Assembly (NCBI GenBank): GCA_035048485.1
Contig: CM068583.1
Coordinates: 49,008,790 to 49,072,789, forward strand
DNA from: Pteria penguin
Lineage: Eukaryota; Mollusca; Bivalvia; Pterioida; Pteriidae
DNA length: 64,000 nucleotides
Reading direction: 5' to 3'
Shown: one piece after another, positions 58,623 through 64,000 of the stretch
Layout of the letters: every line of letters begins with the position of its first letter
How positions within the stretch are numbered: position 1 is the stretch's first letter
The notes under the pieces: model-generated
Seen by the model: only the letters and a program-made list of their open reading frames with translations
The model's database searches: none
What the model was told of the DNA's origin: nothing
Translations under genes and position numbers: made by a program

Positions 58623-61600
58623 CATATTAAAATTTATTTCTGAATGGAACCAAAAGCAACACATCTTAAAACACCCTTTATGATCTGTCCAGTACTTCAT
58701 TCTAACCAACACTCATCAAAATCCCTTAAGTGGTTCTGAAGAAGTCAAAGTGAGAAAAGTTCATAGATGACAGATGTATGGATGAATGCTGAATGCATCA
58801 TGTTTCATTTAAACCTTCCACTCAGGTGACCTAAAATAACTCGCTGAGTATTGTAAGTCAACTTACATTCCAACAACATAGGTAGCATAAACATTTTTAA
58901 ATAGCAAGATCACTACAGACTATGTAGTTCAGCATTGCTCATTGCAAGTCGCTCTCAAGTAAGTCATACATATTATTCTAATTATTGTCATACATGTACT
59001 TTGGGTGGATATATAAATAAGTATGTATTGCATATGAAATAACCTAAGTTACATAATACACAGAGACCTGCTCTAGAGATCTATTATGGGTCCATATCAA
59101 AAGGGTCAGTTAGTCCAGCATGGAGTTTCGTCATAATTAGTTCCTCATTTAGTTTGTAAAACAACAAATTTCATTGTCTCTGGGTCACCAAGAAATTATA
59201 ATTTTTGAGAACATCAAACGACTAAACATTTATGTGTTTTCATGTGAATCTCATCCAAACTTTGACATGAAATTTCATGTATCATCACATACTTCCACAA
59301 TTATATACATTTATATTTAGTCTTAGATGCCCCTGACATTGATTTAGGAATTTGTTCATATTTTAAAGATGTTTGCCAATTAATCCAAATTAGACAATAA
59401 CCTTGACTTCAGATATATAAGCTTGTTTGAAAATCATGACTTGTTACCTTCCATTACACACTTTTGTACCATATACACTTCTAATGCAGCATGTGAATAT
59501 TATGGGCCAGACAAAGCTGTATACAGAAAGAGATATGGATGAATTATCAGACAAATAGAACAGATTTTGTTGTCCAAGGGGAGTGTATAGCAAATGCTGG
59601 TACCACTTGAATGTTTTCATCATTGGGAATAAATACATCAAATACAATACAATTCTCTATGTAGAAATGGTAATAATTTACTGCTTATTTACCAAAATTT
59701 TAACCTGGTTTTCTACAACCGACGACCAAGGCAAGGTATGGCAATAGTTTCCCAAATTTCATCATGGAGAACTAAAACTTCCCTACTAATAAGAGACCAA
59801 TGGTTTCATGGACTTTTATTTGGCTTATAATGTGAGGACTTATACCTGAGGAAGAACTGCATGATGATTCTCATTCAATTTCAGATTCAGGTAATGAAAC
59901 ATGATTTGGTTGTATGAATGCTTGGCATGTGCATGATGACACTCGTCAAACACAATCAAAGAGAAATCCTCCACTTCCACATCATGCTCTATCAAAGCAT
60001 TGACTAACAATTGAGCTGTCACCACTAAAATTTCACGTCTGAAGAAAACAAAAGGACAAAAGAATTTAAATTTGCTTGCTTATGCTAATTAAATATGAAG
60101 TTATTGTAATTAAGGAATGAATCTAATTTTTTTTACGTTGGATGGAGGTACATCATGAACAAAAAGATGGAAAACTTGTGCTATTTTCCGTCATCTTTTT
60201 GTGGTATACCTTCATCCATTATGAAAAAACAAATTAGATTCATTACTTATTAAATTCCTTTCAAACATGTTTTGTATTCTGTGAAACTGGTACATTATGT
60301 CTGCAATATTTCTCAACATATGTAAATTTCTGCCGTGATGGTATGAATATTGATGTCCTAGTTCAGAAAACATGGTAAATTACGTCGTCAGAGAAAAATT
60401 CCTTGTATGAAATAAACCACTAATTTTTAAACCAATCAAAATGTGTGTTACATGTAATTAAATAATTTAATATTTAATAACACTTACACTATGACTAATG
60501 TTTACTGACAAACACTTGACTATGCTTCAATCACAACTTAAGTGTTGTATCTCATTTGACCACATTATAGCTATGACAAAGTTAATGACTGATCATGATA
60601 TCTCTATACCTCACTCTGATGCAGCTATATTAACTCATTACGGTTTCACCACAATATGTGTAGTCTTTCCAAAGACATAACTTAATTCTATTGACCTGCA
60701 TCACTTTTATGAAAAAGCAGTTATATATAATTATTACATATTTTGAAAATTTTATCAATAGTTTATATAGAAAGTTTCCCGTCTGATATAAAGCCATCAA
60801 TGCCCGCAAACTTCATATCAGCCCCGGGACTATTTCCAGTTACGTGACGTCATACTTATATTTGACATCACAGCGTACGCAAACAAACATGGCGGACAGT
60901 ACTAATAACGAAAATACTTCGATTTATAGAATTAAATGTAGATGGACGGTTAATATGTAATAAAAAGGTTATTAACTGAATACGACAAAATATGACCACC
61001 CTCGGTCTTTGAGCGCTTTACCGCTCAAAGACCTCGGGTGGTCATATTTCGTCGTATTCAGTCAATAACCTATAATTATGAACTTCGTAGTTGCAGTCAT
61101 GTATGTGCAGCATTATAACAGCTCTGAAGAGAAACAGAGCAAGAAAAACAAAGTCTGTATCCACAAAAGACTTAAAAATATTCAGCCACCTGTCTCTGTG
61201 GTCAACATTGTTCCTCAAGTACAGTCTTCCTTGAGACTTGTTACTGTCAGATATATATCAATGTCACGCAATGCAGGTAGCATATGACCAAACTGTAACA
61301 ACTTGTAGTCAGCTGACTACACCATTAGAATTAAATGGATCAAGTCAGAGCTTCTGCAGTGTTAAACATAGTCACATTTAGTACGGTCTCAATTAAGACA
61401 AGTCACATAAGTATATCTTAGATCAAACATGCCCAACAGTCATTATAGCTTGATCACAGACCAATGATGACACTATATACATGTATTTCAAAACTTGTCT
61501 GACTTCTGAAAAGCATCCATCGTCCATACAAACTTGAAGTCCAGGTTGGTCTAGTGTGACAACGGGATATTTGATAATACATGTATCACTTTATTCAGTT

Positions 61601-62473
61601 TATATATGAGCAAGGTAATCTAACATTTCTTATCTAATCCTCACAGAAGGCCAGCAAAATTCATCAAAATACGTACATTAATCACAGAATCTAAACCTGG
61701 CCGGAGTCTTCACAAACTTTTTTTAACCACTAGCTTACAGTATTATTACCGTAGTCCACTGTATACTTTGTTAGAGTGTTTTTACTAGCACAACAATAAA
61801 TCTGGTAGCCTTGGGCATCAGGCTAGTGATTTTTCACAAAGATTGCAGCTAAACTTAAGATTCACTGGTGACTGTATTGGCAGTAGGGAATGGTATGAAA
61901 ATATATAAATCACAAAGTGCTTTACATTAATTTTGTCCATTCCCTACTGCCAATACACACCAATGAAACATAAAAACATAGAAACAATCCTTATATTTAC
62001 ATTCTATTTTCCAATTTGTCTATTTTGTATTTCAATGGGTCCTGACCTATATTTATAAAATGTGATACAATGGGGTGCTATGATGATGGAACAGCAACAC
62101 TTTATCTTTTATGAATGAAAAGCAAAAATTATGTTAATTTTAATGTTTATTCACAATCGACAGTTCTTAGTTTGATCTACAACATGACATTCTGTGTAAA
62201 TATCCAGTCTGTTTATATGTGCATGTTCCCTGTAATCACTGTACATAAGTTTACTTCAAAAATTGTGTGATTAAAGCAATGGTGAACTTACCTCTCGACC
62301 CACTCCCTTATGCTTGAAAAGCTCTCAGTTCGCTGTGACTCTCCAGTTATAACCTTGACCTTGTAATTTAGGTATTTTTCTATCTGGTCACCTTGTTGTT
62401 GAGCAAGAGCACCTTGTTCTGTGAGAAATATGACCTTAGGATATCGTTTCCTACTCTTTGACTTGAAATGTTC
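41265..62473 (-). CDS. RIG-I-like receptor (RLR), 3' eight exons; 5' end outside the window
   Basis: RLRs are cytosolic SF2 ATPases that bind viral double-stranded or 5'-triphosphate RNA and signal through MAVS. Exons on the minus strand, in order: 62473-62292, 60038-59846, 54377-54212, 51920-51760, 49341-49203, 47040-46813, 43618-43451, 41902-41265. All junctions are GT/AG and phases agree, giving 1875 nt (624 codons plus stop). Domains in order: motif Ia region, DECH (motif II), TAS (III), Hel2i, motifs IV-VI, pincer, and the C-terminal regulatory domain with two CxxC pairs. Walker A and any CARDs must lie upstream beyond the edge. RIG-I, MDA5 or LGP2 orthology cannot be decided here, because these lines diverged early and the N-terminus is missing. 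The introns are full of mobile elements. Confidence 0.93.
41974..42862 (-). mobile_element. Internally deleted mariner element
   Basis: 889 bp with terminal inverted repeats of about 39 bp that differ only at the first base (C/TGAGGGCTGATTGATATGT), flanked by TA on both sides (41972-41973 and 42863-42864). Full-length mariners are about 1.3 kb. Here the middle of the transposase is gone, but both ends are nearly identical, so it may once have been mobilised in trans. It lies in an RLR intron. Confidence 0.95.
42211..42612 (-). pseudogene. Mariner transposase remnant
   Basis: Keeps part of the helix-turn-helix region (DAPSYATVKRWLAEFK, EDDPRPGSPV) joined directly to the catalytic region around the second Asp (VLFHQDNAPFHKPV, AAIHDCGFKL, EHPPYS). 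The segment with the first catalytic Asp is deleted. A 1 bp deletion just after HPPYS breaks the frame, and another frame break lies upstream of the ATG. Not functional. Confidence 0.92.
43451..43618 (-). CDS. RLR exon: motifs V and VI
   Basis: 168 nt. It encodes LTKAEQDDILKLFREGGHK, IIVATSVADEGLDIQECNLV (motif V) and AMVQRRG, the start of motif VI, which finishes RAR in the next exon. Acceptor TTCACAG, donor GTAAAT, phase 1 at both ends. Confidence 0.93.
43852..44615. mobile_element. 764 bp inverted-repeat element with GTTAACG-rich ends
   Basis: The left end GCAGTACTAACATAACATT is inverted at the right end with one mismatch (GCAGTCCTAACATAACATT). Both ends are unusually CpG-rich and repeat the palindrome GTTAAC in CGTTAACGC context at least six times, while the centre is very AT-rich and includes a (TTA)n tract. 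No ORF. Superfamily unknown and no clear target duplication. Confidence 0.7.
44166..44205. repeat. (TTA)n microsatellite
   Basis: About 13 uninterrupted TTA units inside the AT-rich centre of the 43852-44615 element. Confidence 0.9.
45235..45621. repeat. 38 bp tandem array, about 10 copies
   Basis: Unit ACACACATAGACATATAGAT, GAATGCACTCCTAGATGT. Copies differ mainly by ATGT/ATTT at the unit end. It is in an RLR intron, next to a mariner relic. Confidence 0.93.
45640..46545 (-). pseudogene. Second mariner transposase relic
   Basis: Reads on the minus strand as a mariner protein broken over several frames: KTYVRALIKHLCKKGMTSKE (N-terminal helix-turn-helix), QDETWVHHFDPESKK (around the first catalytic Asp), SSAGKVSASIFCDNQGIIMI and, near the end, QRWREYIEMKAEDNIEK. 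It belongs to a different subfamily from the copy at 41974 and is far more decayed. No intact inverted repeats were found. Confidence 0.75.
46813..47040 (-). CDS. RLR exon: helicase domain 2 start, motif IV
   Basis: 228 nt. It encodes CLPVLGECKDEDNPKLAKLK, then RGIIFVKTRDLVKAIVSWM (motif IV) and LKPAAFVGTHAPGEE. Acceptor TTTTTCAG, donor GTGAGT. The phase-1 Gly codon completes with the next exon. Confidence 0.93.
47370..48832 (+). mobile_element. Hairpin-ended element with a tandem core of about 130-160 bp units
   Basis: Eight or so diverged units share AGAAGTTATGGCCCGGACAA, GCACTGTGACCTTGACCTTG, AGATATGACCTTGGGTCAAG, GTCATGACACACCCTTGGGT and CAACAATTGTGTGAAATATT. After the core come ACAGACGGACACACTGAC and a terminal hairpin (CCTCCC against GAGGGGGTATA) followed by AAAA. 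The architecture is like the element at 57094-58128 and like described pearl/HINE-type elements. The 5' end is uncertain. Several minus-strand frames here are artefacts of the repeats. Confidence 0.6.
49203..49341 (-). CDS. RLR exon: Hel2i insert, second part
   Basis: 139 nt. MFNKTLMMYDYARVKDAIEL corresponds to the NDALIINDHARMKDAL-type helix of RLRs. It continues to TTMKQYLD. Acceptor TTGTAG, donor GTAAAT, phase 1 out. Confidence 0.9.
50160..50490. repeat. Diverged tandem repeat of about 148 bp, 2.3 copies
   Basis: GTTAAGAAGTTTGGG recurs near 50168, 50318 and 50465 (last copy AATTAAGAAGTTTAGG), with GCTCAGTAT, AAAGCACTA and GGACCCATGCATCA in between. A hairpin-like AGCTCACTTCAAGGAGGTTG, AGATGAGCT precedes it near 50100, possibly the end of an inverted Helitron-like copy. 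Confidence 0.5.
50920..51545 (-). pseudogene. Unassigned degenerate ORF inside an RLR intron
   Basis: On the minus strand about 60 codons stay open and look protein-like: GDRIADKNTIEALYVNMEDI, LGKESLLRDRQLTMRRTGKV, LEHLRLDLNIYFNST. Further broken frames follow toward 50920. I cannot name the family. It is probably an old transposable-element ORF, since the flanking RLR exons (49341 and 51760) join in phase without it. Confidence 0.35.
51760..51920 (-). CDS. RLR exon: Hel2i insert, first part
   Basis: 161 nt, no ATG, so easily missed by an ORF scan. It reads LKLVNDQDKVTKPPTLKGSE, QYIQWISDLRRETAKVRDQE, AHRFFLTCRNYLD, which matches the RIG-I/MDA5 segment before the YNDAL-type helix. Acceptor ATTTTAG, donor GTAAGA after GAT, phase 0 out. 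Confidence 0.85.
52980..53960 (+). mobile_element. Very diverged Helitron-like element copy
   Basis: GACCTATATCACTCACTTGA resembles the start of the element at 55944. Later phrases such as TTTTCCTATACAACAGC and AAGAATGTACCCTCT parallel its TTTGTCTCTGTATACAGCC and AAAGGAGGGTACTCT. The ends are lost. Confidence 0.4.
54212..54377 (-). CDS. RLR exon: motif III (TAS)
   Basis: 166 nt. It starts IIGLTASVGVGKAKK, continuous with LPQ of the previous exon, and includes the TAS motif that couples ATP hydrolysis to RNA binding. It ends HAQVPKE with donor GTAAGT in phase 1. Its acceptor is the nearest of four tandem copies (see 54378-54465). Confidence 0.93.
54378..54465 (-). repeat. 22 bp tandem repeat of a 3' splice site, four copies
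   Basis: Four 22 bp units abut the TAS exon at 54378, 54400, 54422 and 54444. On the gene strand each unit reads as a pyrimidine tract, TATTTTTCAG, then ATTATTGG- or ATTATAGG-like sequence, which copies the first bases of the exon. The exon therefore has four near-identical potential acceptors spaced 22 nt apart. By my reading, use of any of the three distal ones adds 22, 44 or 66 nt and runs into an in-frame stop. Only the proximal one keeps the RLR frame. Confidence 0.9.
54530..54801 (+). mobile_element. Full-length SINE in an RLR intron
   Basis: Head GCCGGTGTGGCCTACTGGAT, a degraded B-box region GGGTTCCACCAC, the standard body (TTTCGAATGAGACAG, CCAAGGTCCTGTGTC) and an ATCAATCAATCA tail. 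The 12 bp TCTACTAAGACA (54517-54528) and TCTAATAAGACA (54802-54813) flank it as a target duplication with one mismatch. Its orientation is opposite to the gene. Confidence 0.9.
54990..55460 (+). mobile_element. Hairpin-ended element, two-unit core
   Basis: Two diverged units of about 135 bp (CCAGACCACACAATTAATCG, ACTTGACCTGCATTTTTCCT against TGGACCACACCCACATTCGA, ACTTGACCTGCATCTTCCCT). The terminal hairpin pairs ATGCCCC with GGGGCAT (55427-55456) and is followed by AAAA. The hairpin ends exactly like that of the elements at 3723, 48832 and 58128. The 5' limit is approximate. Confidence 0.55.
55944..58620 (+). mobile_element. Helitron/Helentron-like element, copy 2, internally duplicated and interrupted
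   Basis: Starts ACAAGAGGCCCAAGTGGGCC and ends with the AGCTCACTTGAGCC / GGCTCAGGTGAGCT hairpin plus AAAA, like copy 1 (14640-15799), which it matches closely. The segment beginning TTTGGAAGTCTTAAAAAA occurs twice (about 56583 and 57060), so part of the element is duplicated in tandem. A C-run and T-run mark the join near 57045. The second segment is split by another element at 57094-58128. It lies in the long intron between the DECH and TAS exons. Confidence 0.65.
57094..58128 (+). mobile_element. Nested hairpin-ended element with a tandem core
   Basis: Begins ACAAGAGCAACGCC, with a short hairpin (AGCAAC and GTTGCT), then five or so units containing GTTGTGACCTTGACCTTTGA, CATGACACACCCTTGGGTCC, AACAATTCTGTGAAATATTA and GGGGAAGAAGTTATGGCC. 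It ends with the hairpin ACGCCCC / GGGCGT followed by ATAAAA. The host sequence on both sides joins to AATCCAAAAATTGAG, the form present in both sister segments (15317 and 56610). Boundaries are uncertain by a few A residues. Confidence 0.7.
58621..58835 (+). mobile_element. Fragment with a diverged Helitron-like 3' end
   Basis: AACCAAAAGCAACACATCTT to TTCCACTCAGGTGACCTAAA repeats in degraded form the last part of the element ending at 58620. It may be an older copy into whose flank the younger one inserted. Confidence 0.4.
58836..59845. other. RLR intron sequence, nothing recognised
   Basis: AT-rich intron between the Helitron-like block and the DECH exon. No coding signal, repeat or element end that I can support. 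Confidence 0.5.
59846..60038 (-). CDS. RLR exon: DECH box
   Basis: 193 nt. It encodes REILVVTAQLLVNAL (motif Ib/Ic region) and LIVFDECHHAHAKHSYNQIM, the DECH motif II that coordinates Mg-ATP, then NENHHAVLPQ. Acceptor CTTCAG, donor GTATAA, leaving in phase 0. Confidence 0.93.
60111..60250. mobile_element. 140 bp fold-back element
   Basis: AATGAATCTAATTT at the left is inverted at the right (AAATTAGATTCATT). The match extends inward through GGATGGAGGTA / TACCTTCATCC and AAAAAGATGG / CATCTTTTT. Almost the whole element is one imperfect palindrome. Confidence 0.75.
60967..61070. repeat. 104 bp near-perfect hairpin
   Basis: 49 bp arms (60967-61015 and 61022-61070), 45 of 49 positions complementary, around the 6 nt loop CTTTAC. 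The arms start GGTTATTAACTGAATACGAC. It directly follows the TGACGTCA/ATGGCGG segment at 60845-60957 and may be the end of a larger element. Confidence 0.9.
61862..61972. mobile_element. Fold-back element with perfect 21 bp arms
   Basis: The 21 bp at 61873-61893 (containing GTATTGGCAGTAGGGAATGG) is exactly inverted at 61937-61957. Outer sequence (TTCACTGGTG / CACCAATGAA) extends the match. AT-rich 43 bp centre. Confidence 0.75.
62292..62473 (-). CDS. RLR exon: start of helicase domain 1 in the window
   Basis: 182 nt, acceptor TTTACAG before GAACATTTC, donor GTAAGT after the AG of a split Arg codon. It encodes KVIFLTEQGALAQQQGDQIE and VKVITGESQ, the motif Ia region after the Walker A loop of RLRs. 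Phase 0 in, phase 2 out. Confidence 0.9.
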
Positions 62474-62725
62474 CTGTAAATGATACAGTATTTCATAAAA
62501 ATTACAAACTGGTAGAGTACCCATTCAAGAGAGCTCAGCCTCAGGTCTGTCAATAGTTCAATTAGTTTGGTGTTTGTAGTTCCAAACCAAGAGATCTACA
62601 TTTGAGTTCCAGCTGTGGCTCATCAGAATGTCCTGGCTTTGGGATAAGTAAGTAATGAGAACTCATTCGTCAATCCGTTACAACAGTCTAAATTTCTGTG
62701 AATTGCTTCAGACACATGCTGTTAC

Positions 62726-64000
62726 TATATACTACTACCCCTCATCTTATATACTACTACCCCTCATCTTATATACTACTAACCCTCATCTTATATACTA
62801 CTACCCCTCATCTTATATACTACCAACCCTCATGTTATATACTACTAACCCTCATGTTATAATCTACTACCCCTCATCTTATATACTACTACCCCTCATC
62901 TTATATACTACTAACCCTCATCTTATATACTACTACCCCTCATCTTATATACTATATACTACTACCCCTCATCTTATATACTACTAACCCTCATCTTATA
63001 TACTACTACCCCTCATCTTATATACTACTAACCCTCATCTTATATACTACTAACCCTCATCTTATATACTACTACCCCTCATCTTATATACTACTACCCC
63101 TCATGTTATATACTACTAACCCTCATGTTATATACTACTAACCCTCATCTTATATACTACTAACCTTGATGTTATAATCTACTACCCCTCATCTTATATA
63201 CTACTACCCCTCATCTTATATACTACTAACCCTCATCTTATATACTACTACCCCTCATCTTATATACTACTAACCCTCATCTTATATACTACTAACCCTC
63301 ATCTTATATACTACTACCCCTCATCTTATATACTACTAACCCTCATCTTATATACTACTAACCCTCATGTTATAATCTACTACCCCTCATCTTATATACT
63401 ACTACCCCTCATCTTATATACTACTAACCCTCATGTTATAATCTACTACCCCTCATCTTATATACTACTACCCCTCATCTTATATACTACTAACCCTCAT
63501 CTTATATACTACTAACCCTCATGTTATATACTACTAACCCTCATGTTATAATCTACTACCCCTCATCTTATATACTACTACCCCTCATCTTATATACTAC
63601 TAACCCTCATCTTATATACTACTAACCCTCATCTTATATACTACTAACCCTCATGTTATAATCTACTACCCCTCATCTTATATACTACTACCCCTCATCT
63701 TATATACTACTAACCCTCATCTTATATACTACTAACCCTCATCTTATATACTACTAACCCTCATGTTATAATCTACTACCCCTCATCTTATATACTACTA
63801 CCCCTCATCTTATATACTACTAACCCTCATCTTATATACTACTAACCTCATCTTATATACTACTAACCCTCATCTTATATACTACTAACCCTCATCTTAT
63901 ATACTACTAACCCTCATGTTATAATCTACTACCCCTCATCTTATATACTACTAACCCTCATCTTATATACTACTAACCCTCATCTTATATACTACTAACC
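62726..64000. repeat. 22 bp satellite array, at least 58 copies
   Basis: Unit CTCATCTTATATACTACTAA CC, with variants CTACCC/CTAACC and CATGTTATAATCTAC. Variants recur in a rough order every five to seven units, suggesting block amplification. It runs off the right edge. It lies in the intron upstream of the first visible RLR exon. The 110-codon open frame over it is periodic and not a gene. Confidence 0.95.

Noticed and set aside
62655..62987. 110-codon Tyr/Ser/Pro/Leu frame
   Set aside because: It is a direct translation of the 22 bp satellite over a short unique start, with no sign of selection.
62726..64000. Possible telomeric repeat because of CTAACCCTCA
   Set aside because: The unit is 22 bp and lacks the tandem TTAGGG hexamer. 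The resemblance is limited to six bases.

Overview
The window looks like nuclear DNA of a marine mollusc, most likely a bivalve. I infer this from four things: AT-rich sequence, large-intron animal gene structure, many tRNA-headed SINEs with a body typical of molluscan SINEs, and several dispersed families rich in CAAGGTCAAGGTCA-type repeats. No species can be named from the sequence alone. There are no rRNA genes, no free-standing tRNA genes and no CRISPR array.

Layout. 1-2006: satellite with a 66-67 bp monomer, closed by an inverted monomer. 3189-8685: a hairpin-ended repeat element, then a nearly full-length LINE whose ORF1 and ORF2 lie in the same frame, separated by one amber codon. 9127-10447: a Mutator-like element with diverged long inverted repeats and a transposase relic. 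10500-17215: dispersed repeats, a second LINE fragment, a Helitron/Helentron-like element and SINEs. 17497-19089 (-): an uninterrupted 530-codon gene of unknown function. 20547-25170: about 69 copies of an unrelated 67 bp satellite, joined directly to a broken SINE. 28552-31775: a 48 bp satellite in three sequence zones, split by a 205 bp inverted-repeat element with a clear 5 bp target duplication. 32-41 kb: mostly empty DNA with SINEs, small MITEs and 54-56 bp tandem arrays.

41265-62473 (-) is the main host gene: the 3' part of a RIG-I-like receptor (RLR), an SF2 helicase that senses cytosolic viral RNA. I could place eight exons with consistent GT/AG junctions and phases. They give 624 codons plus a stop, running from just after helicase motif I through DECH, TAS, the Hel2i insert, motifs IV-VI, the pincer and the zinc-binding C-terminal regulatory domain. 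The 5' exons, including Walker A and any CARDs, lie beyond the right edge, past a 22 bp satellite of at least 1.27 kb inside the same intron. The introns hold an internally deleted mariner, a second mariner relic, a 764 bp inverted-repeat element, three or more hairpin-ended elements, a SINE and several fold-back elements. One 3' splice site has been tandemly multiplied to four copies.

Tandem arrays make up roughly a fifth of the window. The most notable observations are the quadrupled splice acceptor in the RLR, the single in-frame amber codon between the LINE ORFs, a nested element whose pre-insertion site can be read from sister copies and shows no target duplication, and a set of unrelated elements that end alike in a hairpin followed by AAAA.
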